The notes beneath the pieces were generated by a model. It ran no database searches. It saw only the letters and a program-made list of their open reading frames with translations, and was not told where the DNA came from. 64,000 nucleotides of DNA from Paludibacter jiangxiensis (GTDB lineage Bacteria; Bacteroidota; Bacteroidia; Bacteroidales; Paludibacteraceae), in contig CAMDGD010000003.1 in assembly GCA_945897785.1 (NCBI GenBank), forward strand, positions 1 to 64,000. The letters run 5' to 3'. The position numbers and the translations under genes were made by a program. Below are positions 1 to 10,969 of the stretch, one piece after another. Within the stretch, counting starts at the first letter, position 1, and each line of letters begins with the position of its first letter.

Positions 1-776
1 TTATCTAACTGATAGAGATTAACGGTAAAATAATCGCAACTAACCAATGGTATGGGGGTGTTATTTTTTTCTTGATAACCTACTTTTGCATCAAAAGTAT
101 CATCAAAGTTAATAGCCTCCAAGGCTTCTTCAATATGTAGTTCGCGGGCTTGTCCGTTGTTATCGACCCTGCCGTAATCGTATAAGCGGTAAGTGATATC
201 GCTTGCTTGCTGCACTTCGGCAAGCAAAATATCTTTACCAATGGCATGCACCATACCTGCGGGGATATAAAACACATCGCCTTTTTTAACCTTCACTTTG
301 TTTAAAACAGTTTCGAGGGTGTTGTTTTCGATATGCGCTAAACACGATTCCTTATCCATTTGCTTATTAAACCCGAGTATAAGCTCCGATCCTTCTTCGG
401 CATCAATAACAAACCACATTTCGGTTTTGCCCATGGCATTATGAGCTGCTGCCATTTCGTCGTTGGGGTGTACTTGTATAGAGAGGGTATCTGACGATGC
501 AATAAATTTAAACAACAAAGGGAATTCATTACCAAATTGTTCAAAGACCTTAGCTCCAACCAATTCGTCCATATAAATTTCGAGCAATTCGTTGATGGTG
601 TTTCCGGCAAGGAGGCCGTTAACAACAAGCGACTCGTGTCCGGGCAAGCCCGACAGCTCCCAACTCTCGCCTATAGGCTCTTCAGAATCAGGTCCTTTAC
701 CAAATAGCTCTTTCAACTTATTTCCGCCCCAAATAGGTCGCTTAAGTATGGGTTCAAATTTTAGTGGATACAACAT
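1..776 (-). CDS. manA: Mannose-6-phosphate isomerase, class I (3' end beyond window edge)
   Basis: Reverse-strand translation from ATG at 776: MLYPLKFEPILKRPIWGGNKLKELFGKG...LSIQVHPNDEMAAAHNAMGKTEMWFVIDAE...KGDVFYIPAGMVHAIGKDILLAEVQQ; open to the left edge. Confidence 0.9.
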   Translation of the reverse strand, partial: MLYPLKFEPILKRPIWGGNKLKELFGKGPDSEEPIGESWELSGLPGHESLVVNGLLAGNTINELLEIYMDELVGAKVFEQFGNEFPLLFKFIASSDTLSIQVHPNDEMAAAHNAMGKTEMWFVIDAEEGSELILGFNKQMDKESCLAHIENNTLETVLNKVKVKKGDVFYIPAGMVHAIGKDILLAEVQQASDITYRLYDYGRVDNNGQARELHIEEALEAINFDDTFDAKVGYQEKNNTPIPLVSCDYFTVNLYQLD

Positions 777-877
777 TATAAAATACTTTATAAGGGCGGA
801 TAAAAGTACAGTTTTTTATTTACAAAAAAAAGCTATCAGCAAACCGATAGCAATTAATTTTAGCAGGCTCAACACAC

Positions 878-2284
878 TTATTTTAGAGCAGCTAAGGATT
901 TTATCTCTTCGTTGCGTGCTTTTTTATAATAGAAAATGGGTAATTCTTTTATTTTTTCATATTCTATCTCCATAGTTCGAATGGTTGCCACCATTTTCTT
1001 TTGCTCACTATCTCCCGCTAAAAAGGCATATGCTGTTCTTGTTTCCTGTAGTTTTTCTTGCAAATCTATTAGTCTTAGGCGATATTTCTCGGCCATTTCA
1101 TAAGCCACTTTTGCTTCGTCACTAACAAACTGACTAACAGAAGTATAGGCAATTTCATCGGTAATTACAAAATGCATTGACTTTAACGCGCTTTGCGTAT
1201 TAACCGGAACAAAATCGAGCGAATCTTGCCAACTAATATCCACCGGTTCGTCGGGCAGTCGATATGCTTTTAGTTGAGCAAAAGAGAGTAAGGCACTTGA
1301 GTCGGCTGTTTGCACAAACTGTTTTTTTTGTTGAGGTATAAATTGATAAATTAGTACAGAATCCTCGTGTTGGTATCTATCCGAAGCAAACCAGCCCACA
1401 CCATTCTCTTCATCTACAACCAGTAAATAATCGTTATACGGAGAGTTGAAAGGCATACCGATATTTTCGGGCAATAGAAAATCGCTCCTATCAGAACTAA
1501 AACGACTGATAAAAATATCGTACCCCCCTATTGAATTATCGCCATCGGAACAAAAATACAAGCTAATACCATCCGATAACAAATAAGGAAAGTTTTCGTT
1601 TGCTGAGGTATTGATAACATCGGAAAGTGGAAGTTTCTCTGACCAACCGTCGAGCAATTTATACGAACGAAGCATATCTGTTTGACCGTTTACAGTATCG
1701 GTAAGTATTTGTTGGTCTTTTCGGGGAGAAAGGTATGCGGTAAGGGGTAACGAAACACTATCGGTTTCAATACTGGCAAACAGACTGCCGGCATCAGCCC
1801 CTTTCAGCGGATAGTGCTTAAAGAAATCTGCCTTACCAACACGCATACTATCGGTTAGCACTATTTCTTCTACCACCGACAACATACGCAGAGCGGCAGT
1901 AGCCTTTTCAATTTTCTTTGCAATGGAAATTACAATGGAGTCGAGTTCTGTCGAAACAGATAGCTTAGTGTATGCTTTTATTGCATCTTCAAATTGATAA
2001 CTGTAATAATAGGCATCGGCTACATACAGATAAGCCTCCGGATTTCTCTTTGCACTCAACTGTAAATACTTAACGGCACGATCGGGAGCTCCTGTATTCA
2101 GCAAGCAAAGGCCATATTTAAAATTGATATCTGTGTCGAAAGGCTTATGTTGCAGTAATGCTTCATAATGTACTATAGCCTCAACAAAATTTGATTGCTC
2201 AAACAACAAATCAGCTTCTTTTTTTTGGTCGGAAAAAGCTACACTTCCATAACAAAAAAGCATCAACAATATAAGATATTTCAC
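878..2284 (-). CDS. Exported TPR / WD40-like (PD40) repeat protein
   Basis: Signal peptide, N-terminal TPR-like repeats, then PD40-like segments (YLLSDGISLYFCSDGDNSIGGYDIFISRF). Confidence 0.65.
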   Translation of the reverse strand: MKYLILLMLFCYGSVAFSDQKKEADLLFEQSNFVEAIVHYEALLQHKPFDTDINFKYGLCLLNTGAPDRAVKYLQLSAKRNPEAYLYVADAYYYSYQFEDAIKAYTKLSVSTELDSIVISIAKKIEKATAALRMLSVVEEIVLTDSMRVGKADFFKHYPLKGADAGSLFASIETDSVSLPLTAYLSPRKDQQILTDTVNGQTDMLRSYKLLDGWSEKLPLSDVINTSANENFPYLLSDGISLYFCSDGDNSIGGYDIFISRFSSDRSDFLLPENIGMPFNSPYNDYLLVVDEENGVGWFASDRYQHEDSVLIYQFIPQQKKQFVQTADSSALLSFAQLKAYRLPDEPVDISWQDSLDFVPVNTQSALKSMHFVITDEIAYTSVSQFVSDEAKVAYEMAEKYRLRLIDLQEKLQETRTAYAFLAGDSEQKKMVATIRTMEIEYEKIKELPIFYYKKARNEEIKSLAALK

Positions 2285-2471
2285 TGAAAAATTAATTTAC
2301 TGTATTTATAACTAAGCACTTTTATCTATTTACAAGGGGTAAAAAAACTCAACCCAAAAATGTTGGAGGATTTGAGATCTCTGAATATAGAAAAATGGCA
2401 TTTATATAGAATGTCTGCTTGGCCTACAAAGAATAGGTGAGCAACATTTAACATTTTGTTCCAACTACCAT

Positions 2472-5018
2472 TTATTTACTATCATCCTTTTTAAATATCC
2501 CTTTGATTATTTTTTTTCCACCTTCTTTTATGTTTTGCCCTGCTTCTTTTAACTCCGGTGCAATACCTTCTTTAAGCTGTTCTTTTATTTCGGTAATTTG
2601 CTCTTTAGCCACTACCTTTACCTCGTCCATTGTTTCTTTAGTTTGGCTTTTTAGAGTAGCAGCTACATCTTTAAGCATCTCTCTTGTTTCAATTTTAACC
2701 GTAGGTTTACTAAACGACCCCCCTAAACGAACGCCAATTTTATTGAGTTTAATAAGTGTCGATTCCGGAGTTGGAATTTCCAGTTTCATGGTATAATCAA
2801 TGGTTTGATCGATACCGGTTGAGCCTTTATCCATATTGATGGTGGTTTCGCCTACTGTCATAGCAAAAGGATCTGTAAATACTCGTCCATCCTTAATTTC
2901 GAAAGGAACAGACACCCTGTCGAGTTCCGGATTTTTGAGTTCGTCGCGGTTTAATACCGTGCCCAAATTATTTAGCACCTTTACATCTTTAATAGCTAGG
3001 TTATCGGACACCAACAAACCCTTGCTGTATAAAGTGTTAATATCGGGCATCATATCATTACCTAACTTGGTTTTAAGTGTTAAGTTTGTTGTTAACCTAC
3101 CGCTTGTCTTGGCAAAAATTGGCGCTAATTTTTGTATTGTTTCAACTTGGGTAAATAATTCGGAAAACAACACATTGTTCATCTTAAAATCTATATCAAC
3201 AAGCGGATTACTCAAGTTTTGTGTGTTATATTCGCCATTCATAAGGACAGTACCACCCATGGTTTGTAGACTTATATCTTTAAAACTAAGTTTTGAATCA
3301 GCTAGTAGTAAACTCCCTTTAGCATTATCAATCACAATTGTTCCAAAAATAATTTTTTTGAAGCTAGAATTAAGCGAAAAATTTAAATTTGCCGGCAAAG
3401 CCACAATAGCCATAGCCGTAGTATCTTTATTCGTTGCTGTTTCAAGAGCAACTGTATCTGTCATTAAATCTGCTACATTTAAGTACACCGATTGCGTTTG
3501 CAAGTTGCCCTTTAATATTTCATTGCGCAAAACAAAAGGAATAAAATTCTCCAATTTACCGCTACCCGACAAATCACTTTTACCAATTTTTAGTTGAAAA
3601 ACAGGTAAGTTTACAAACTTAGGATTAAAATCGAGTTCCGCTTTTTTTATCTCTACCACATGTGGTAAACTCGTAGTTTTAATCACCATATCAGCCAATT
3701 TCAATCCGCCATCGAAGAAAAACTTTTCGTATTGTTCCTTATCGTAATACGACATTTTTCCCTTTAATTTTAGGTCAGCATCTACTATTCCGGTGAGTTC
3801 CATGCCACTATCTAAGGGATACACTTCTTTTATCATGCCTAAATTTAATTTCCCTTTAGCAAAGAAATCAATATCGGGGTCACTCACAGGTGTGGCAACA
3901 CTTACTGTACCTGTAAAAGGATTTCCTCCCAACACAAAGGCAAAATTTTCAACCTGAATTTTGGTGTAATCAAGTAAGCCACCTGGATTTGAAATCGTTG
4001 CAGAAATATTGATATCATCAACCGACTTAGGCAACGCAGGATACTTAAACCAAGCATCAGTAACAAGCATATTTACTAAAAACGAAGGAAATAAACTATC
4101 GGTATATAAACCTTTTACCACTCCATCTAGTGTTACATTGCCTTTAGTTTCTATGCTCTCGAAGTTTTTGGCATAGATAGCCGGAATCATGGATAAAATT
4201 TGTTTAAAATCTGTTCCTGGAGCATTTAGTTTGATGTCCATATCATAGCCATTTTCTAACATTTTCACCCAACCATTTAACTCAAACTCAATGGCGTTTA
4301 TAGACGATTTATTATCACTAAAAGTAAACACCATATTCTTTAAATCAGCCTTTATATCAGCATTCAACAAAGCAGTAGCCTTTTTTAAGTATGCAATATT
4401 GTCCATTTCCAGGGTAAGAGCTCCTGCCGTTGTACTTGTTTGGAGCAAGGTCGTTTCTGCGGTTAAATCGCCAGACAAGCTATGATTTAAATTTTGAAGC
4501 AAAAAACTGATATTGGCTTGTTCATCAATATATTTTATGCTACCGTTTTCTATAGTGAGCTGCTGCAATTTCAATCTAAAGGCTGATGTCGTTTGCGTGC
4601 TATCTGCGACAACAGCAGTATCCGGAATGGAAATATCCCAATTAACCCTTCCATCTTTCAATACATGGGCAAAAACCGAGGGGTTCTCTAAAAAAACTCG
4701 TTTAACATCATAGCCGGTATCAGCAAATAAACTTCTTAAATCGATTACGGCACTAGCTTCTTTCACAAAAAGTAAGGTGTCTGTCTCAAATGGAGCTTTG
4801 CCAACAATATAAAAATCTTGCAACACTATACTGGCGTTCGGAAAATTACGGATAAAACTTAACCGAATATTTTTAAAGCCAATGGTAGCGTTTAGGTTAT
4901 TGTTTGCTTGGGTTAATACCGCTTGTTCTATTTTGTCCTTAAATAAAAACGGAGCCGACAACAAAACAGCAAATACTAGCAAAATAACCGTACCGGATAT
5001 AATTAATGCTTTTTTCAT
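2472..5018 (-). CDS. AsmA family outer-membrane-biogenesis-like protein
   Basis: 848 aa, N-terminal TM, 'IGFKNIRLSFIRNFPNASIVLQDF' and AsmA-like C-terminus. Confidence 0.75.
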   Translation of the reverse strand: MKKALIISGTVILLVFAVLLSAPFLFKDKIEQAVLTQANNNLNATIGFKNIRLSFIRNFPNASIVLQDFYIVGKAPFETDTLLFVKEASAVIDLRSLFADTGYDVKRVFLENPSVFAHVLKDGRVNWDISIPDTAVVADSTQTTSAFRLKLQQLTIENGSIKYIDEQANISFLLQNLNHSLSGDLTAETTLLQTSTTAGALTLEMDNIAYLKKATALLNADIKADLKNMVFTFSDNKSSINAIEFELNGWVKMLENGYDMDIKLNAPGTDFKQILSMIPAIYAKNFESIETKGNVTLDGVVKGLYTDSLFPSFLVNMLVTDAWFKYPALPKSVDDINISATISNPGGLLDYTKIQVENFAFVLGGNPFTGTVSVATPVSDPDIDFFAKGKLNLGMIKEVYPLDSGMELTGIVDADLKLKGKMSYYDKEQYEKFFFDGGLKLADMVIKTTSLPHVVEIKKAELDFNPKFVNLPVFQLKIGKSDLSGSGKLENFIPFVLRNEILKGNLQTQSVYLNVADLMTDTVALETATNKDTTAMAIVALPANLNFSLNSSFKKIIFGTIVIDNAKGSLLLADSKLSFKDISLQTMGGTVLMNGEYNTQNLSNPLVDIDFKMNNVLFSELFTQVETIQKLAPIFAKTSGRLTTNLTLKTKLGNDMMPDINTLYSKGLLVSDNLAIKDVKVLNNLGTVLNRDELKNPELDRVSVPFEIKDGRVFTDPFAMTVGETTINMDKGSTGIDQTIDYTMKLEIPTPESTLIKLNKIGVRLGGSFSKPTVKIETREMLKDVAATLKSQTKETMDEVKVVAKEQITEIKEQLKEGIAPELKEAGQNIKEGGKKIIKGIFKKDDSK

Positions 5019-5200
5019 GTGTAAAAAATTTTAGTTGTTAGTGCTACATGCAACATGATATTTCACAGAACACACAGGGAATAAATGCGATAACAAAAAT
5101 ACGAATAATCTTTAGCTATCACAGCCTGTTCCGAATTAAATTTTGTAATTTTGCCGTACATTTTTCTATTGATACAACAAATACAAAAATTCCACAAGCC

Positions 5201-5944
5201 ATGATTTCTACACTCATCAATCACCGCACCATTCGAAAATACAAATCGACCCCTATAGCGCCTGAATTATTAACCGAATTACTCGAAGCTTCGTGCAGAG
5301 CATCGAACACCGGAAACATGCAAACTTACAGCATTATTGTTAGTACAGACACGGAGAAAAAGAAAGCTTTAGCGCCCTTCCATTTCAATCAGGCAATGAC
5401 AACTCAAGCTCCTGTTGTACTAACTTTTTGTGTTGATTTTAATCGTTTTAACCAATGGTGTTTGCTACGAAAAGCGGAACCCGGATATGGTAATTTCTTA
5501 TCGTTCTCATCGGGTTTAATTGATACGATTATTGCGGCACAAAACTTTTGCATTGCTGCAGAGAGTAAAGGATTAGGCATTTGTTACCTAGGTACAACAA
5601 CTTATACCGCCGATAAGATTATTGAACAGCTAAGCTTACCCAACTATGTGGTTCCCGTAACCACAATTACGGTTGGTTATGCTGATGAGGAACCCGCACA
5701 AGAAGACCGACTTCCTTTGGAGGGCATTGTGCATTATGAATCGTACAAAGACTATACAGCAGCTACAATAGAAAAAATATACGCCGAAAAAGAAGCCATT
5801 GCAAAACACAAACAATTTATTGCCGAAAACAGTAAAGAAACACTGGCACAGGTATTTACCGATATCCGTTATACAAAAGCCAATAACGAACATTTCTCGA
5901 AAGTGTTGCTGGATGTACTTAAAAAACAAGGCTTCTGGGATTAA
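5201..5944 (+). CDS. Nitroreductase family protein (NfsA/FRP-like)
   Basis: MISTLINHRTIRKYKSTPIAPELLTELLEASCRASNTGNMQTYSIIV; the ORF track extends to 5048 but the internal ATG at 5201 fits the family. Confidence 0.8.
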   Translation: MISTLINHRTIRKYKSTPIAPELLTELLEASCRASNTGNMQTYSIIVSTDTEKKKALAPFHFNQAMTTQAPVVLTFCVDFNRFNQWCLLRKAEPGYGNFLSFSSGLIDTIIAAQNFCIAAESKGLGICYLGTTTYTADKIIEQLSLPNYVVPVTTITVGYADEEPAQEDRLPLEGIVHYESYKDYTAATIEKIYAEKEAIAKHKQFIAENSKETLAQVFTDIRYTKANNEHFSKVLLDVLKKQGFWD

Positions 5945-6011
5945 TCTTTTAAATAGTAACACAAAACTAGCCCGAGCAATTCATTACGCCTTAATTATTT
6001 TCACTAATTAC

Positions 6012-6057
6012 AAAGAGCGCAAACTATTGACTTATATTCAATAATTTGCGCTCTTTT
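6012..6057 (+). terminator. Intrinsic terminator downstream of nitroreductase
   Basis: aaagagcgcaaactattga / tcaataatttgcgctctttt long inverted repeat ending in T run. Confidence 0.75.
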
Positions 6058-6078
6058 ACATGTGCTGAGCTAAAAAAA

Positions 6079-7450
6079 GGTAGTATCTCACTAACTGTGT
6101 AAGTTGAAAAGTTATTCTGAAAATTATTTTGAGTCCACAAAAACTCAAAAAATAATTTTCGGAAATAACTTTTTGCTATTTTTATAAACTACATAGTTAT
6201 GATTGACAAAGAAGAATTATTAAACAACAAGGACTTTTATAAGTCTTTCAAGAATGGAGCGGATTTAACATCCTTCTTCAAAGAGATGCACAAAAGAGCA
6301 GTGGAACATATGCTCGAGGTAGAACTTGATTCTCATTTGGATTATGAGAAACATCAAAAGACCAGTACAGGTAATTATCGTAATGGGCATGGCTCCAAGA
6401 AGATAAAGACCTCATTTGGAGAAGATGAAATTAAAGTCCCCCGAGATAGAGATGGTTCATTTGATCCTATGTTGGTTCCCAAAAGACACAATATCATTGA
6501 AGGGTTGGAAAACATCATTATCTCATTCTATGCCAAGGGAATGAGTGTAAGTGATATTGAGGAACAAATAAAAGAAATGTATGATTTTGATGTTTCCACA
6601 TCCACCATTTCTCGTATCACCAATGCTGTTGCCAGCGAAGCTCTTGCGTGGCAAAATAGACCATTAGAGGAGCTTTATTTGATAGTTTGGATGGATGGTA
6701 TTGTTTTTAAAGTTCGAGAGAACTCCAAAGTGATAAATAAAACAATTTATCTAGCAGTAGGGCTTACCAAAGAAGGAAAAAAGGAAGTCTTAGGTATGTG
6801 GCTTGGTAAAAACGAGTCTTCCAGCTTCTGGATGAGTGTTTTAACTGATTTAAAAGCTCGTGGGGTAGAAGATATTTTAATTACTGCCACAGACAACCTT
6901 AATGGATTTACTCAAACTATCAAAAGCGTTTTCCCTGAGTCTCAAACACAAATCTGCGTAGTGCATCAAATCCGAAATGCCTGCAAATATGTGGTTTGGA
7001 AGGATAGAAAAGAGTTTTCTGCCGACATGAAACACATTTATACTGCTCCAAACAAACAAGCTGCAGAAATGGCCTTAAAGGACTTTGCTGCTAAATGGGA
7101 AACTAAATATGCTTATGCTATAAAATCTTGGAGAGATAACTGGGATGAACTTACTGTGTTTTTTGACTTCCCTTTAGAAATCAGAAAAATCATCTACACA
7201 ACCAATTTAATAGAAAATTTGAATGGTAAAATTAGAAAATACACTAAAAATAAAATGTCTTTTCCAACGGATGACGCAGTGCTAAAATCAGTATATCTTG
7301 CTCTAAAAGAGGCTACTAAAAAATGGAGTATGCCTATCCAGAATTGGGGTATTGTTTTGAACCAATTTGTTCTTATATTTGAAAAAAGGCTCAGATTATA
7401 AAATCCAAGCCTTAACTTTTCAACTTACACACTTTATGGGATAGTGTCAC
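6079..7450 (+). mobile_element. IS256-family insertion sequence, apparently intact
   Basis: Transposase flanked by imperfect inverted ends: ggtagtatctcactaactgtgtaagttgaaaagtt (6079-6113) versus reverse complement of aacttttcaacttacacactttatgggatagtgtcac (about 7414-7450), 17 bp perfect core; both ends abut A-tracts. Confidence 0.85.
6199..7401 (+). CDS. IS256 family transposase
   Basis: 400 aa; [84 protein letters not shown]. Confidence 0.95.
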   Translation: MIDKEELLNNKDFYKSFKNGADLTSFFKEMHKRAVEHMLEVELDSHLDYEKHQKTSTGNYRNGHGSKKIKTSFGEDEIKVPRDRDGSFDPMLVPKRHNIIEGLENIIISFYAKGMSVSDIEEQIKEMYDFDVSTSTISRITNAVASEALAWQNRPLEELYLIVWMDGIVFKVRENSKVINKTIYLAVGLTKEGKKEVLGMWLGKNESSSFWMSVLTDLKARGVEDILITATDNLNGFTQTIKSVFPESQTQICVVHQIRNACKYVVWKDRKEFSADMKHIYTAPNKQAAEMALKDFAAKWETKYAYAIKSWRDNWDELTVFFDFPLEIRKIIYTTNLIENLNGKIRKYTKNKMSFPTDDAVLKSVYLALKEATKKWSMPIQNWGIVLNQFVLIFEKRLRL

Positions 7451-7469
7451 AAAAAAAAAAAAAAAACTA

Positions 7470-9155
7470 CTACTCTTTCCCCTCTGCAGCGGCTTCAACC
7501 ACATTAATGATATAATCGCCCATTTTTTCGCATTCCACTACCATATCCATATAAATAATACTGGTATTGTATTGGTAAGTACAATCTTTTACATCGCATA
7601 CATTTTTTAGCTTATTCTGATTGCGCGCATAATTAATCTCATCTTCTAAGTTGATTGACTTAGTAATGTCAATTCGGTCATCATCCATTTTCTTCAACAC
7701 TTGTAACATAGCAATAATCGCATCATCAATCAATCGAAACATTTCAGCCAAGTTACCATCTATACAATCAGGCATTTCCACTTTTTCAATTCTTCCTCGC
7801 TCAATAACTCGCGATAAGTTATAACAGCCATCAGCCAAGCTTTCTATTTCAGTAATAATTCGAAGCATTTTATATACTTTGGCCTTACTTTCATCAGCCA
7901 ACTGACCTTCAGTAAGTTGACTTAAATACTCGCCTATTTCCACTTCCATCCTATCACTAATATTTTCGTATTTGGTAATACGTGCAAAAATTTTGGCTTG
8001 TTTGTTTGGATGGGTTTCGGCATAATACTCTTTTACAATACCAAACATCTTTTGTATACGCTCGGCATACACCAAAATTTCTTTTTGTGCTTGCAATACC
8101 GATAGCTCTGATGTTGACAATAATCCGGTAGAAATATAGGTGAGTTTAAATTCTTCGTCGGAATGTTTTTGTTTTATCATTTTGGTAACCAAATTGGCTA
8201 AAGGCACTGCAAACCAACCCAACACCAACACATTGGTAATATTAAACATAGTATGAAATAATGACAAAGAAAAAGCATCTAATTGCATTAACTCAGTTGC
8301 GCCCATATAGTAGGATACTATAGATTGCACCATAGCCGTAAACGGATAAAACACAATTAGTATCCACATAATACCAAATACATTAAAAACAGTGTGCGCT
8401 AATGCTGTTCGTTTAGCCGAAACATTGGCAGATATGGCCGCAATATTTGCCGTAACTGTAGTGCCTATATTCTCTCCAAGTACCATAGCTGCGGCAATCT
8501 CGTAAGTTATCCATCCTTGGGCACACATTATCAGGGTAATGGCCATTGTTGCACTTGACGATTGCACTACAATGGTAAGTAGAGTTCCAACAAATAAGAA
8601 TAAAATAATTGATAAGTACCCTAATTCGGTATATGCACTTAGAAACTGTAGTATTTCCGGATTTTGTTTTACATCGGGTACTGAACCTTTGAGTAAATCG
8701 AGCCCCAGAAATAACAAAGCGAACCCAATTAAAAGGTGCCCCCAATTTTTGCGCGAGTTTCGCTTAGAGAATATCAACGGAAAAGCGATGGCAATAATAG
8801 GAATAGAAAAATCGCTAATATTTACTTTGAAACCAAATATTGATATAATCCATGCCGTAATGGTTGTTCCAATATTAGCTCCCATAACTACGCTAATAGA
8901 TTGAACCAAAGACATTAAACCGGCATTTACAAAGCTAACCAACATTACTGTTGTGGCACTTGAGGATTGAATAACAGCAGTAACCAATACCCCTGTAATA
9001 ATACCCATCAATCGGTTAGAAGTCATGGCTGCCATAATAGAGCGCAACTTGCTACCTGCAGATTTTTGCAAAGCTTCGCTCATCATCTCCATACCAAAAA
9101 GAAAAAGGCCCAAAGAACCTACAAGGTGTAATAAATCAAAAAGTCCGTAATTCAT
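7470..9155 (-). CDS. Na/Pi cotransporter family protein with C-terminal PhoU-like domain
   Basis: LFGMEMMSEALQKSAGSKLR, VTAVIQSSSATTVMLVSFVNAGLM, repeated QSSSAT motif, helical PhoU-like tail. Confidence 0.9.
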   Translation of the reverse strand: MNYGLFDLLHLVGSLGLFLFGMEMMSEALQKSAGSKLRSIMAAMTSNRLMGIITGVLVTAVIQSSSATTVMLVSFVNAGLMSLVQSISVVMGANIGTTITAWIISIFGFKVNISDFSIPIIAIAFPLIFSKRNSRKNWGHLLIGFALLFLGLDLLKGSVPDVKQNPEILQFLSAYTELGYLSIILFLFVGTLLTIVVQSSSATMAITLIMCAQGWITYEIAAAMVLGENIGTTVTANIAAISANVSAKRTALAHTVFNVFGIMWILIVFYPFTAMVQSIVSYYMGATELMQLDAFSLSLFHTMFNITNVLVLGWFAVPLANLVTKMIKQKHSDEEFKLTYISTGLLSTSELSVLQAQKEILVYAERIQKMFGIVKEYYAETHPNKQAKIFARITKYENISDRMEVEIGEYLSQLTEGQLADESKAKVYKMLRIITEIESLADGCYNLSRVIERGRIEKVEMPDCIDGNLAEMFRLIDDAIIAMLQVLKKMDDDRIDITKSINLEDEINYARNQNKLKNVCDVKDCTYQYNTSIIYMDMVVECEKMGDYIINVVEAAAEGKE

Positions 9156-9289
9156 CTCGTGCTGTTCTTGGTTTGTAAAAATGAATGTTTTATAAATTAT
9201 GGATGCAAATTTACTTTTTGAAATTATTGTTACAAAAGAATTTCAAAACTATTACAAAAAACTGTTGATAACTTTATAGCAAAAGAAAA

Positions 9290-9319
9290 CTCCCTGCTTG
9301 GACAAGCCAAACAGGGAGC
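9290..9319 (-). terminator. Intrinsic terminator of nadC operon
   Basis: ctccctgcttgg-acaag-ccaaacagggag stem-loop, T-rich on the minus strand. Confidence 0.6.
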
Positions 9320-9339
9320 TATAAAATATTTACAATAAG

Positions 9340-10182
9340 CTATTTAACAGCTTTAAAACTTATATCTAAGCTTTTAACAGAGTGGGTTAGCGCTCCTACA
9401 GAAATGTAATCGACCCCACATTCACCGTAGGCTCTGAGCGTTTCCACCGTAATATTTCCGGAGGATTCAATTTCGCATTTACCATCAATAATGGCTACTG
9501 CTTTGCGGGTATCTGCAGGGGTAAAATTATCCAACATAATCCGATCAACGCCACTACAAGCCAAGGCTTGCTGCAACTCATCAAAATTACGCACTTCAAT
9601 TTCAATTTTCAAGGGTTTATTATGCTCTTTGCAATACTGTTTAGCACGATTAATGGCATTGGCTATGCCGCCGGCAAAATCAACATGATTGTCTTTAAGC
9701 AAAATCATATCAAACAAACCAATACGATGATTAGTGCCTCCCCCAATTTTTACGGCCTCTTTTTCGAGCATACGCAAACCGGGCGTTGTTTTTCGGGTAT
9801 CCAACACCTTGGTTTTTAACCCTGCCAATTGCTTTACATAGGTAGCGGTAACGGTTGCTACGCCACTCATTCGTTGCATAACATTAAGCATTAATCGCTC
9901 AGTTTGCAACAAAGACAACACCTTGCCTTCTACTTCAAAAACAATATCACCAGGGTTTACTGCGGCACCATCTTGAATAAAAACGGTAGTTTTTAGTTGC
10001 GGATCAAAAGACTCAAAAATGGCTTGTGCAACCCTTACTCCGGCTAATACGCCTTTTTCTTTAATAATAAGTTGTGATTTACCTATGGCTGTATCCGGAA
10101 TACACGAAAGCGAAGTGTGATCTCCGTCTCCGATATCTTCAGCAAACCAATAAGGAATAAGTGTTTTATAATAATTACTCAT
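9340..10182 (-). CDS. nadC: Nicotinate-nucleotide pyrophosphorylase (carboxylating)
   Basis: EDIGDGDHTSLSCIPD, VLDTRKTTPGLRMLEKEAVKIGGGTNHRIGLFDMILLKDNH. Confidence 0.95.
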   Translation of the reverse strand: MSNYYKTLIPYWFAEDIGDGDHTSLSCIPDTAIGKSQLIIKEKGVLAGVRVAQAIFESFDPQLKTTVFIQDGAAVNPGDIVFEVEGKVLSLLQTERLMLNVMQRMSGVATVTATYVKQLAGLKTKVLDTRKTTPGLRMLEKEAVKIGGGTNHRIGLFDMILLKDNHVDFAGGIANAINRAKQYCKEHNKPLKIEIEVRNFDELQQALACSGVDRIMLDNFTPADTRKAVAIIDGKCEIESSGNITVETLRAYGECGVDYISVGALTHSVKSLDISFKAVK

Positions 10183-10583
10183 TGGGATCTTCTATTCGAA
10201 GTTGATAAATTAAGGATTGATTGGACACTTTTCGCGAGAAAACAGAAACACGAAAACTTCCTTTTGACGAAACGAGGGTTCCTATTAAAAAAGAAGCATT
10301 TTCTTTATTGCCATTATGTAAAATGGTAAAATCGATAATGGGGTTTTTGCGAAAGAAATCGACTAGAATACTTTTTGCTTGTTGTTTTGCGAAAAAATTT
10401 TCTGTGCGTGGTATTACTAATTCAACATTATCATTTAATAAAGTAGAAAGCATTTCTGCATCTCCTGTTTCGAACGACTTAATTAATTTCGCCGAGAAAC
10501 TGCTTTTTTGAGCTGAAGTAGTTTGAATAGGCAATGAAACTAATATGAAAAAAGAAAGAATTATTAGGAGGCAATTTTTCATT
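10175..10583 (-). CDS. DUF4783-like exported protein
   Basis: Signal peptide plus 'FSAKLIKSFETGDAEMLSTLLNDNVELVIPRTENFFAKQQAKSILVDFF'; overlaps nadC start by 8 nt. Confidence 0.7.
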
Positions 10584-10969
10584 ACAATATTTTTTTGTCG
10601 ATTGGTATTCAAATATAATACCAAGAACCTTTTTATATGCTAATTACAACGCTAACTTATTAACTAAACTAAAAATTGTTCAGATGCGAATGCGAAAGTA
10701 AAACAAAAAAGGCTAATTTTAAAAATCTATTTTTTTCTGCGATATTTGCATCTAAAGTTGCACTATTTAACAATGTACAACCAACGGCCAATAACCGAAG
10801 GGATTTAATTTACATTTTAATGAAAACAGCTAATAAGTAACACCCTAATTAAAGGGAGAGAACTACAATAATATATTTTTATTCATTAAATATAACGAAC
10901 AACAAAAATAATTCTTTTTTCTTTACCTAACTGTTTTTTGTATTTTACTTACAACCCTACTCACAGCTT

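Noticed and set aside
80-628. Minus-strand ORFs 80..277 and 338..628 as separate genes
   Set aside because: Both are out of frame with an intact, edge-truncated mannose-6-phosphate isomerase (start 776) that the ORF track missed.
2503-3597. Plus-strand ORFs opposite the AsmA gene
   Set aside because: Antisense shadows of a well supported coding frame, with no recognisable domains.
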